From UBA8389 sp964472175 (GTDB lineage: Bacteria > Bacteroidota > Bacteroidia > Bacteroidales > UBA1402): a DNA stretch of 17,830 bases. The notes beneath the pieces are model-generated. The model saw nothing but the letters and a program-made list of their open reading frames with translations. It was not told the origin of the DNA and searched no databases. The stretch covers positions 1-17,830 of the forward strand of contig CAYYJF010000040.1 in assembly GCA_964472175.1 (NCBI GenBank), written 5' to 3'. Each line of letters begins with the position of its first letter. Positions within the stretch are counted from its first letter, which is position 1. Made by a program: the position numbers and the translations under genes. Below, in pieces: positions 8,035-15,200 of the stretch.

Positions 8035-8705
8035 TGGGAACAAATTACGCCATCATATTGGCCGGAGGAAAGGGCTTGCGTATGGGTGCGGATCTACCCA
8101 AGCAATTTTTATTGCTTCGAGAGAAACCGGTGCTCATGCATGCCATAGAGGCTTTTCATCAAGTGAATATGGGCTTGAATATCATTGTGGTATTGCCCCT
8201 TGAGCAAATGGCGTATTGGGATGCTTTGTGTATGGAACATCATTTTTCGATACCGCACCAGGTTGTGCAAGGTGGTGCTACCCGCTTTGACTCCGTTAAA
8301 AACGGCTTGCAACTGGTTGAAGGCGATGGTTTGGTGGCCATTCATGACGGTGTTCGGCCATTGGTTTCAACCACTTTGATCGAAGCCTGTATGCATGCGG
8401 CTGAAGACAAAGGCTCGGCCATTCCTGTCGTGCCTGTCGTGGATAGTTTGCGAGAGGTTTTTGGGTCTGAAAGTCAATCTGTAGACAGAAGCAGATTCGT
8501 GGCCGTTCAAACCCCACAAGTCTTTCAAAGCACCCGGATAAAAGCGGCTTACGAGATGCCATATCAGGATTCATTTACCGATGATGCCTCTGTGCTTGAA
8601 GCAGCAGGATTTGCTTTGGCTTTGGTCGAGGGTGAACGCGAAAACATCAAAATTACAACGCCGCTCGATTTGAGCGTAGCCGAAGTCTATTTGTGCAGAA
8701 CCTAG
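8034..8705 (+). CDS. ispD: 2-C-methyl-D-erythritol 4-phosphate cytidylyltransferase
   Basis: IspD makes CDP-methylerythritol from CTP and methylerythritol 4-phosphate, the third step of the MEP pathway. The 223-residue protein starts with the nucleotidyltransferase loop LAGGKGLRMGADLPKQF. R16 and K23 there correspond to the CTP-binding residues of characterised IspD. Further signatures are QGGATRFDSVKNGL (79-92), AIHDGVRPL (102-110), VQTPQVF (158-164), the DD pair at 183-184, and K206 in NIKITTP. All are intact. The ATG overlaps the xseB stop. The last 13 bases overlap the recG frame, which starts at a GTG inside ispD. ispF is in the preceding unit rather than next to ispD. Confidence 0.96.
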   Translation: MGTNYAIILAGGKGLRMGADLPKQFLLLREKPVLMHAIEAFHQVNMGLNIIVVLPLEQMAYWDALCMEHHFSIPHQVVQGGATRFDSVKNGLQLVEGDGLVAIHDGVRPLVSTTLIEACMHAAEDKGSAIPVVPVVDSLREVFGSESQSVDRSRFVAVQTPQVFQSTRIKAAYEMPYQDSFTDDASVLEAAGFALALVEGERENIKITTPLDLSVAEVYLCRT

Positions 8706-10792
8706 CAGACATCGGATTGCAGTTTTTGCCCGGAGTCGGGCCTTCAAGAGCTGAGGTGCTGAAAAAAGAATTGCAAATTTTCAGTCTGGAAGACTTGTTG
8801 TATTATTTTCCCTACAAATATGTGGATCGAACAACTTTTCATCGGGTTGCCGATGTCAAAACCGATGCGGCTTACATTCAACTCGTTGGAACGATTTCCG
8901 ATTTTAAGCTGGTGGGTGAGGGCAGAAGCAAGCGTCTGACGGCAAGCTTTTCTGATGAATCCGGCCGGATGGAGCTGGTGTGGTTCAAAGGTTGGAAGTT
9001 TTTGCTCGATAAATACAAATTGGGTGAACGCTATGTGGTGTTTGGAAAGCCAAATTTCTTCAACAACCAATTGACTTTGGCGCATCCGGATATCGATCCT
9101 GCGCCCACAGCTCAAAGCAGACCGATGTCGGGTTTGCAGCCTTTTTACAGCACCACGGAAAAAATGAAAAACCATTATTTGACCTCAAAATCGATTCAGG
9201 TCATGGTGGGAACGTTGATTCGCGGCATCAAAGAACGCATTCCCGAAACCTTGCCTGTGGAGGTGGTGCAAAAATACAAACTCATGCCCCTGCATGAGGC
9301 TTTGCTCCAAATGCATCAGCCAACCGATGGGGTGTTGTTGAAAAAAGCCAGATATAGACTGGCATTTGAAGAGCTTTTTTATTTGCAGTTGCACATTATC
9401 CGCTATGCCAAATTGCGGGAACGTAAATACCTGGGGTATCCGTTTGAAAAAATCGGGGACCATTTCAACGAATTTTACCATCGGTGCCTGCCCTTTGCTT
9501 TGACCAATGCGCAAAAACGGGTGTTGAAGGAAATACGATCGGATTTGGCCAAGCCCAGACAGATGAATCGATTGTTGCAGGGCGATGTGGGAAGCGGTAA
9601 AACGCTGGTCGCATTGATGAGTATGCTCATTGCTGCCGACAACGGCTATCAGGCCTGCATGATGGCCCCCACAGAAATTCTGGCCAATCAGCATTACGAA
9701 ACATTGACCTCGCTGCTTCAGGATTTGCCCGTTGAAATTCATTTATTGACAGGATCGACCAAAGCCAAAGCCAGGGTTCAGCTTCATGAAGGTTTGCAGA
9801 GCGGTCGAATACATTTTCTTGTTGGTACGCATGCTTTGATTGAAGAAACCGTGCAGTTTCACAATCTGGGGTTGGTTATTATTGATGAACAACACCGCTT
9901 TGGGGTAGAACAACGTTCCAAACTCTGGAAAAAAAATGCACATCCACCCCATGTGTTGGTCATGACGGCCACGCCCATTCCAAGAACGCTGGCCATGACG
10001 GTTTATGGTGATTTGGAAGTATCGGTCATCGATGAATTGCCGCCGGGGCGAAAACCCATTCGAACCATGCACCGCTATGACGGAAAAAAGGCAGAACTGT
10101 ACGCATTTATGCGGGAACAACTCAATCTGGGCAGACAAATCTATGTGGTTTACCCTCTAATCAGTGAGTCTGAAAAATCGGATTATAAAAACCTGGAAGA
10201 AGGCTATACGTTGATGCAGCAGGTATTCCCTGAAGTGCGTGTTGGCATGGTACATGGTAAAATGAAACCGGCCGAAAAGGACAGACACATGCAGCAATTT
10301 GTGGCAGGTGATACCAGAATTCTGGTGGCAACGACCGTGATCGAAGTTGGGGTTAATGTACCAAATGCCAGTATCATGTTGATCGAAAATGCGGAGCGTT
10401 TTGGTTTGTCTCAGCTCCATCAACTCAGAGGAAGAGTGGGGCGTGGGGCGGATCAGTCTTATTGTATTTTGGTCACACCGTATAAATTGTCGGAAATCAG
10501 TAAAAAACGCATAGATATACTGGTTTCAAGCAATGATGGGTTTGAGATTGCCGAAGCCGATTTGAAGCTCAGGGGGCCAGGCGATTTGGAAGGAACACAA
10601 CAAAGTGGCATGCCTTTCGATTTAAAAGTTGCAAATTTGGCCAAAGATGGCATGTTGTTGCAGGCTGTTCGTGAATTGGCCAAAGAAATTTTGGAAAATG
10701 ACCCCGATTTGGCTATGACTGAACACCTTGTACTCAAAGTTAAATTGCATAAATTGTTCGGAAAAAAGGTGCATTGGGGTGTGATTAGTTGA
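8693..10792 (+). CDS. recG: ATP-dependent DNA helicase RecG
   Basis: RecG is a superfamily 2 helicase that reverses stalled replication forks and remodels branched DNA. The 699-residue protein is full length. The N-terminal wedge/OB region (about 1-260) includes FLPGVGPSRAEVL and LEDLLYYFPYKYVDRT. The motor domains contain Walker A GDVGSGKT (297-304), the DExH box DEQH (398-401) and motif III TATPIPRT (425-432). The second motor domain has the TTVIEVGVNVPNA, AERFGLSQLHQLRGRVGRG and LRGPGDLEGTQQSG signatures. The start is a GTG at 8693, inside the end of ispD in another frame (13-base overlap). It gives MQNLADIGLQFLPGVGP, which fits the family N-terminus, and no ATG is available nearby. It is the last gene of its unit. 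Confidence 0.95.
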   Translation: MQNLADIGLQFLPGVGPSRAEVLKKELQIFSLEDLLYYFPYKYVDRTTFHRVADVKTDAAYIQLVGTISDFKLVGEGRSKRLTASFSDESGRMELVWFKGWKFLLDKYKLGERYVVFGKPNFFNNQLTLAHPDIDPAPTAQSRPMSGLQPFYSTTEKMKNHYLTSKSIQVMVGTLIRGIKERIPETLPVEVVQKYKLMPLHEALLQMHQPTDGVLLKKARYRLAFEELFYLQLHIIRYAKLRERKYLGYPFEKIGDHFNEFYHRCLPFALTNAQKRVLKEIRSDLAKPRQMNRLLQGDVGSGKTLVALMSMLIAADNGYQACMMAPTEILANQHYETLTSLLQDLPVEIHLLTGSTKAKARVQLHEGLQSGRIHFLVGTHALIEETVQFHNLGLVIIDEQHRFGVEQRSKLWKKNAHPPHVLVMTATPIPRTLAMTVYGDLEVSVIDELPPGRKPIRTMHRYDGKKAELYAFMREQLNLGRQIYVVYPLISESEKSDYKNLEEGYTLMQQVFPEVRVGMVHGKMKPAEKDRHMQQFVAGDTRILVATTVIEVGVNVPNASIMLIENAERFGLSQLHQLRGRVGRGADQSYCILVTPYKLSEISKKRIDILVSSNDGFEIAEADLKLRGPGDLEGTQQSGMPFDLKVANLAKDGMLLQAVRELAKEILENDPDLAMTEHLVLKVKLHKLFGKKVHWGVIS

Positions 10793-10822
10793 TTTCCAAC
10801 CCTTAAAAAAGTAAAAATGGTC

Positions 10823-10852
10823 TTGTTTTTCTAAAAAAAACCGCTACCTTTG
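10823..10852 (+). promoter_or_regulatory. Predicted promoter of the M23/LysM peptidase gene
   Basis: TACCTTTG at 10845-10852 is an exact Bacteroidetes -7 element, and TTG at 10823-10825 lies 19 bases upstream as the -33 element. Transcription would begin a few bases after 10852, about 30 to 35 bases before the ATG at 10892. The open frame formally begins with a TTG inside this -7 box at 10850, which cannot be the real start if this promoter is used. Confidence 0.65.
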
Positions 10853-10891
10853 AAACTATTGGCTGCTTATACAGCTTTTTTTATTGATCAC

Positions 10892-11833
10892 ATGCGGATA
10901 TTTATGCATTTTTTAAAAGCCTTCATTCTGATACTAAGCTGTTCGTTGTCTTATGCTTTTGCGCAAGACAACTATACTGTCAATATCCGATATGGTCGAA
11001 ATGCAGCCGCTTTGGATTCAGTCATTACCAAGCAATTGAGTGAAGAAGAGGAAGAAACCGGCGACTTGTACGATGGTCTTTATGATACCTGGAACAACAA
11101 AAGTGTAAATCCTTACGGTGTCAATCTTGGAAATATGCCGGACAGCTTTTATATCAACATTGCTGGTTATTATCCCCCGGTTTTGGGACGTGTTACTTCT
11201 AATTTTGGTCCAAGAAGGCGTAGCTTTCACAATGGCATTGACCTGAGTGTCAGAACGGGAGATACCATCAAGGCTGCATTTAATGGCAGGGTGCGCTATC
11301 GCAACTACAATAAAAACGGTTATGGGTATTATATTGTGATCCGACACAGTGATGGTGTTGAAACGATTTATGCGCATCTTTCCAAGTATTTGGTGGCTCC
11401 AAACCAGCAGGTAAAAGCCGGAGATCCCATTGGTTTGGGTGGAAGTACCGGTCGCTCAACAGGTCCTCATTTACATTTTGAAACCCGCGTGTACGGAAAT
11501 CCGATCAACCCCTCAAAATTGTATAGTTTCGAGGATTATGTGCCTTTGTACAAGAAGTATTACGTTGTAAAGTCCAAAACTTTTGAGGAAAGAATAAAGT
11601 ATTCAGGAGGCGTCTACTATGGTGTTCATGCATCTGCAGCACCAGTTATTGAAAATCAAAAATCAAAAGCAAAAAATTCTTATTCCGGTATCAAATATCA
11701 TGTGGTTGAAAAAGGTGAAAGTTTGTATCGAATTGCCACCGAAAACGGACTTTCGGTTAACGAACTTTGTAAGCTGAACAACATTTCTTCTAAATCAGCA
11801 ATCAAGCCTGGTCAAAGGTTGCGCCTTTCTTGA
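10892..11833 (+). CDS. Secreted M23 metallopeptidase with C-terminal LysM domain
   Basis: This is a predicted zinc endopeptidase (LytM/lysostaphin-like) that would cut peptidoglycan cross-links in the periplasm. With the ATG at 10892 it has 313 residues, beginning with a signal peptide (hydrophobic LKAFILILSCSLSYAFA, cleaved near AFA-QD). The mature N-terminus carries an acidic run (EEEEE). The M23 domain (about 90-205) keeps all metal and catalytic positions: H113 and D117 in HNGID, H162 in YAHL, and H193/H195 in HLHFE. A LysM peptidoglycan-binding domain occupies about 267-313 (YHVVEKGESLYRIA to IKPGQRLRL). An upstream TTG at 10850 would extend the frame but lies in the predicted promoter. 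Another in-frame ATG at 10904 is equally possible and would also leave a signal peptide. It appears to be transcribed alone. Confidence 0.9.
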   Translation: MRIFMHFLKAFILILSCSLSYAFAQDNYTVNIRYGRNAAALDSVITKQLSEEEEETGDLYDGLYDTWNNKSVNPYGVNLGNMPDSFYINIAGYYPPVLGRVTSNFGPRRRSFHNGIDLSVRTGDTIKAAFNGRVRYRNYNKNGYGYYIVIRHSDGVETIYAHLSKYLVAPNQQVKAGDPIGLGGSTGRSTGPHLHFETRVYGNPINPSKLYSFEDYVPLYKKYYVVKSKTFEERIKYSGGVYYGVHASAAPVIENQKSKAKNSYSGIKYHVVEKGESLYRIATENGLSVNELCKLNNISSKSAIKPGQRLRLS

Positions 11834-11860
11834 TTTTACACGCAGTTTTTCGTATTTTTG
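11830..11860 (+). promoter_or_regulatory. Predicted promoter of the DUF1599-DoxX-tpiA unit
   Basis: TATTTTTG at 11853-11860 is an exact -7 element. TTG at 11830-11832 is the -33 element, 20 bases upstream, and it overlaps the TGA stop of the M23 gene. The leader before the ATG at 11889 would be about 20 bases. The next two genes follow with gaps of 3 and 8 bases, so this promoter probably drives all three. Confidence 0.65.
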
Positions 11861-11888
11861 CAGCCATTCATTTTAATTTTGTCCACAC

Positions 11889-12437
11889 ATGGCTGATACA
11901 AACGCTCAATTTGATGCAGTGGTAGCCCAATGTCGTTCCGTTTTTTCAAAAAAGCTGCATGATTATGCTGCAGCGTGGAGGATATTGCGTTCAACTGCTG
12001 TGACCGATCAAATCTTTATCAAAGCCAATCGCATTCGAAGTCTTGAAATCAAGGGATCGTCAAAAATTGATGAAGGCATCCGTTCAGAGTTGATGGGTAT
12101 CGTCAATTATGGCGTAGTTGGATTGATTCAATTGGAGCAAGGTTTTGCTGAACGTATCGATATGGAAAACGAAGAAGCAATGCGTTTGTACGATGAGAAA
12201 ATAACGATGGCCAAGCAATTGATGCTGGATAAAAACAGCGATTATGATGAAGCCTGGAGAAGCATGCGCGTGTCTTCTTACACCGATTTGATTTTAATGA
12301 AACTCAACAGAACCAAACAAATTGAAGATTTGGGAGGAAAAACGTTGATTTCAGAAGGCATAGATGCCAACTATTTGGATATGATGAATTATGCCATTTT
12401 TGGCCTGATTCGATTGGAATTTGACAAAAAAGCTTAA
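11889..12437 (+). CDS. DUF1599 (Nmad1-like) protein with two tandem repeats
   Basis: This is a 182-residue soluble, probably all-helical protein made of two copies of one module. Copy one (about 10-80) and copy two (about 101-178) share the pattern DY..AWR..R....TD.I..K.NR...IE..G...I.EGI......NY...GLI.LE. Key positions such as the AWR triplet, the TD pair and the NR pair recur in both. This doubled arrangement is characteristic of DUF1599, which has been linked by comparative genomics to nucleotide modification (Nmad1). No enzymatic activity is established to my knowledge, and I assign none. There is no signal peptide or membrane segment. It is the first gene of a three-gene unit with the DoxX/MauE-like gene and tpiA, an order I recall from other Bacteroidales. 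Confidence 0.85.
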   Translation: MADTNAQFDAVVAQCRSVFSKKLHDYAAAWRILRSTAVTDQIFIKANRIRSLEIKGSSKIDEGIRSELMGIVNYGVVGLIQLEQGFAERIDMENEEAMRLYDEKITMAKQLMLDKNSDYDEAWRSMRVSSYTDLILMKLNRTKQIEDLGGKTLISEGIDANYLDMMNYAIFGLIRLEFDKKA

Positions 12438-12440
12438 AAC

Positions 12441-13730
12441 GTGGTGATATCTGAACGAATCCGGAATAACGCTGTTCGAATCGCATCTTTGCTGATTGGA
12501 GTGGCTTTTGTATTTTCAGGTTTCGTGAAAGCCATCGATCCATTGGGTACGGCCTACAAAATTGAAGATTATTTCGAAGCCTTTCAGTGGCCGCTTTTTT
12601 CAGGATTATCCCTGTTTTTCTCCATCCTTTTATCCGCCTTTGAGTTTTATTTGGGCGCATCCCTGCTCCTACGATTGTCTAAGAGAACGACCATTTTATT
12701 CTTGGTTTTGTTTATGGCCGTTGTCACCCCTTTTACCCTGTATCTGGCCATCCGGAATCCTGTTTCCGATTGTGGTTGTTTTGGGGATGCCATTGTGCTG
12801 ACAAACTGGGGTACTTTCATTAAGAACCTGATTTTGTTGACCTTGGTTGTTTTGGTTTATTTGAATCAACTGTCCAATAAGCCTTATTTTGGGACTAACA
12901 GCCGTATTTGGGCTGGTTTATGGGTTTTTGCTTTTCCTGTTTTAATGGCACTATATGCTGTCATGTACCTGCCTCTCATTGACTTCAGACCGTATAAAGC
13001 GGGCAATTATTTACCTGATTTAATGCAGGTTGATGCCGAATCCGGTGCTGATCAGATGATTCTGGAATTTATTTATGAAAAAGACGGAAAACAGCAAAGT
13101 TTCTCTGTCGATAATGCCCCTGTAAGTGATTCAACATGGACTTTTGTGGAACGAAAAGAAACCCTGATTTCAAAAGCTCAAAAAGTTGAAATTCATGATT
13201 TTGAATTGATTCATTCCATGAAAGGGGACATTACTTTTGAAGTGCTTCAAGATACGTCCTATACTTTCTTGATGATTGCTCCCAAGTTGGAACAAATGAA
13301 TTACGCTGGGGTGAAAGATTTTCTGGCGATAAAAAGTTACGCGCTGAAACACCGATATGCTTTTTATTTACTGACAAGTTCCAATACGCCCATCATAGAA
13401 GATTGGAAATTTGAATTTGATCCTGGAATGCAGGCATTATCTGTTGATGAAACAACTTTGAAAACCATGATCCGTTCCAACCCCGGATTGTTGCTTTTGA
13501 AAGCGGGCAGGGTGATTGGTAAATGGGGCTTCAGGAATTTGCCCGATGTGTCAGATTCTATTGATAGACCATGGCAAGAAACGGTCTATAATCAACCGCG
13601 TATAAGCGTTTTTAAACGCCTTTTCCTTTCGTTTGTCCTGTTTGTATTGCCATTGCTTTTGCTTTGGTTGTTGCACCATGGATATCGTTTCACATTCAAA
13701 AAGAAATTACATACCATTCAACCAAAATAA
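12441..13730 (+). CDS. DoxX/MauE-family membrane protein with large C-terminal extracytoplasmic domain
   Basis: This is a 429-residue inner-membrane protein of the BT_3979-like DoxX/MauE group. Four N-terminal hydrophobic helices (about 11-31, 50-72, 81-103 and 120-143) form the DoxX-like core, with the family motif SGFVKAIDPLGTAYKIEDY after the first. Between helices three and four is the conserved CGCFGD motif, with cysteines 111 and 113, reminiscent of the thiol pair in redox-partner MauE/DoxX proteins. A fifth helix (about 154-180) leads to a soluble region (about 190-390) resembling the thioredoxin-like tails in this family but with no CxxC motif, and a last helix lies at about 398-415. 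The start is GTG at 12441, three bases after the DUF1599 stop; the adjacent GTG at 12444 is equally possible. tpiA follows 8 bases after the stop. Function is inferred only. Confidence 0.75.
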   Translation: MVISERIRNNAVRIASLLIGVAFVFSGFVKAIDPLGTAYKIEDYFEAFQWPLFSGLSLFFSILLSAFEFYLGASLLLRLSKRTTILFLVLFMAVVTPFTLYLAIRNPVSDCGCFGDAIVLTNWGTFIKNLILLTLVVLVYLNQLSNKPYFGTNSRIWAGLWVFAFPVLMALYAVMYLPLIDFRPYKAGNYLPDLMQVDAESGADQMILEFIYEKDGKQQSFSVDNAPVSDSTWTFVERKETLISKAQKVEIHDFELIHSMKGDITFEVLQDTSYTFLMIAPKLEQMNYAGVKDFLAIKSYALKHRYAFYLLTSSNTPIIEDWKFEFDPGMQALSVDETTLKTMIRSNPGLLLLKAGRVIGKWGFRNLPDVSDSIDRPWQETVYNQPRISVFKRLFLSFVLFVLPLLLLWLLHHGYRFTFKKKLHTIQPK

Positions 13731-13738
13731 TAGATAAA

Positions 13739-14497
13739 ATGAGAAAGAACATTGTTGCCGGAAATTGGAAGATGAATAAAGACCTTCAGGAAGGTCTGTC
13801 TTTGGCAAAAGAATTGAACGATTTGTTGAAAAATACAAAGGTGAATTGCGACGTTGTCATTGGTACACCTTTTATCCATTTGGCATCCGTTTGTGCTGCT
13901 GTTGACAGTTCAAAACTCGCTGTTGCAGCTCAAAATTGTGCAGATCATACCTCAGGTGCATACACCGGTGAAGTTTCTGCCGCAATGGTTAAATCGACCG
14001 GTGCATCTTGCGTTATTTTAGGCCATTCTGAAAGACGTGCTTATTATGGTGAAACCAACGACATGTTGAAAACCAAAGTTCAGTTGGCTCTTGAAAATGG
14101 TTTAACCCCTATTTTCTGCATTGGTGAAGTGTTGGAAGAAAGAGAAGCTGGCAAACAATTTGAAGTTGTTGAAAGCCAAATCAAAGAATCTCTGTTCGAT
14201 TTGAGTGCCGAAGATTTTGGTAAAATTGTTTTGGCTTACGAACCAGTTTGGGCCATCGGTACGGGTAAAACAGCATCTTCAGAACAAGCTCAGGAAATTC
14301 ACGCATTCATTAGAAATGTTGTACGTGAAAAATATGGTGTTGATGTCGCAGATGATTGTTCCATTTTGTATGGTGGAAGCTGCAATGATAAGAATGCCAA
14401 AGAATTGTTCTCAAACCCTGATGTAGACGGTGGTTTGATCGGTGGTGCTTCCTTAAAAGCTGATACTTTTATGGGCGTTATTGCCGGTTTTAATTGA
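13739..14497 (+). CDS. tpiA: Triosephosphate isomerase
   Basis: TpiA interconverts dihydroxyacetone phosphate and glyceraldehyde 3-phosphate in glycolysis and gluconeogenesis, in the cytoplasm. The 252-residue protein is of normal length and has every active-site element: N9 and K11 in NWKMN, H96 in GHSERR, E168 in AYEPVWAIGTGKTAS, and the phosphate-binding YGGSCNDKN and GGLIGGASL segments. The same frame is open 25 codons further upstream to 13664, but that part lies inside the DoxX-like gene. The ATG at 13739 gives the standard MRKNIVAGNWKMN start, behind an A-rich leader typical of Bacteroidota. It is the third gene of its unit, 8 bases after the previous stop. Confidence 0.97.
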   Translation: MRKNIVAGNWKMNKDLQEGLSLAKELNDLLKNTKVNCDVVIGTPFIHLASVCAAVDSSKLAVAAQNCADHTSGAYTGEVSAAMVKSTGASCVILGHSERRAYYGETNDMLKTKVQLALENGLTPIFCIGEVLEEREAGKQFEVVESQIKESLFDLSAEDFGKIVLAYEPVWAIGTGKTASSEQAQEIHAFIRNVVREKYGVDVADDCSILYGGSCNDKNAKELFSNPDVDGGLIGGASLKADTFMGVIAGFN

Positions 14498-14582
14498 TAA
14501 ATTATTCGGATTTGGATTTGTTGGGGCGGATTTGATTCCTTTTTGTATCCCACACTCCATGATTCATGTTTCCAATTTGTAT

Positions 14583-14614
14583 GGGGCTTTTTGAATATTA
14601 TTTCAGAAAGCCCC
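14583..14614. terminator. 13-bp hairpin downstream of tpiA (possible terminator)
   Basis: The arms 14583-14595 and 14602-14614 pair as a 13-bp stem with one G-T wobble and a six-base loop. The outer part is the perfect inverted repeat GGGGCTTT/AAAGCCCC. It lies 86 bases after the tpiA stop and just before the likely promoter of the next gene. It lacks a clean T-tract (the following bases are GTATCTTTAC), so it could be a terminator without a U-run, an operator, or a leader structure. Confidence 0.5.
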
Positions 14615-14623
14615 GTATCTTTA
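14590..14623 (+). promoter_or_regulatory. Probable promoter of the DUF4402-like gene
   Basis: TATCTTTA at 14616-14623 matches the -7 element TAnnTTTG at all but the last base. TTTG at 14590-14593 is the -33 candidate, 22 bases upstream. The -33 element lies inside the 13-bp hairpin described at 14583-14614. The predicted leader before the ATG at 14660 is about 30 bases. Confidence 0.4.
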
Positions 14624-14659
14624 CACGAAACCAAAATACTAACCGCATCCATTGAAGAA

Positions 14660-15193
14660 ATGTTGTATTTAAAAACCTATAAAGTTTGGTCATTGATGGC
14701 TTCGGCGCTTTTCATTCAGCAAGTCGATGCTGTGAATGAGAGCTCTAAATGGGTGAATTCGGATGCGGAAATTGTTGCGCCGATTTCGTTAAGCAACCTT
14801 GCTGCAGAAGGATTGGATTTTGGAACCATTGCCAAGGGTGCAGCTGTAACCACCATTACCGTGCCTGCCACTGCCAATCCACTGCCTGAATATGATTCAG
14901 GTGATGCCAGGGTTTTATCCAGTACTCCGGTTAAGGCAGCAAAGTTTACGGTGAGTGGTGAAACAGGAAAAGCGTATTACATCTCATTGCCTTCAACGGC
15001 TGCTTTGATAGGATCTTCCGGCCAATTGACACTGGCCAATTTTAAATGTTCCAAAAGTACCAATGGTACAGCTGTTCTTGTTGGAAATCCGGAGGAAGAT
15101 TCTTTTTATGTGGGTGCCAGCCTTCAAATCACCCCATCAACGACTCAGGGTGAATACGTCGGCACTTTTTCAGTGACGGTTTCTTACAACTGA
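14660..15193 (+). CDS. Secreted DUF4402-like protein
   Basis: This is a small exported beta-rich protein of unknown function. With the ATG at 14660 it has 177 residues and an N-terminal signal peptide (about 1-24; hydrophobic VWSLMASALFI, then QQVDA). The mature part carries a DUF4402 pattern: LDFGTIAKG (52-60), AKFTVSGETGKAYYISLP (94-111), SGQLTLANF (120-128), FYVGASLQI (149-157) and a terminal GEYVGTFSVTVSYN. These repeated beta strands with a final VTV-aromatic-N pattern resemble surface or pilus-like subunits, but no role is shown. The frame is open upstream to 14543; that extension runs through the hairpin and promoter and lacks a signal peptide at its start, so I reject it. Its stop lies 7 bases from the end of the convergent phosphate permease gene. 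Confidence 0.75.
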   Translation: MLYLKTYKVWSLMASALFIQQVDAVNESSKWVNSDAEIVAPISLSNLAAEGLDFGTIAKGAAVTTITVPATANPLPEYDSGDARVLSSTPVKAAKFTVSGETGKAYYISLPSTAALIGSSGQLTLANFKCSKSTNGTAVLVGNPEEDSFYVGASLQITPSTTQGEYVGTFSVTVSYN

Positions 15194-15200
15194 TTTGCGC

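Noticed and set aside
9185..9742. Antisense open frame (185 codons) inside recG
   Set aside because: It is a shadow of the conserved helicase coding sequence, with no domain and no upstream signals.
10801..10840. Possible terminator after recG
   Set aside because: The A/T runs can form only a weak AAAAA/TTTTT stem with no G-C core, and the T-run overlaps the -33 region of the next promoter.
13664..13738. Upstream in-frame extension of tpiA by 25 codons
   Set aside because: It lies inside the DoxX-like gene, and the ATG at 13739 gives the standard triosephosphate isomerase N-terminus.
14543..14659. Upstream extension of the DUF4402-like gene by 39 codons
   Set aside because: It runs through a 13-bp hairpin and the likely promoter, has no signal peptide at its start, and would bury the clear signal peptide beginning at 14660.
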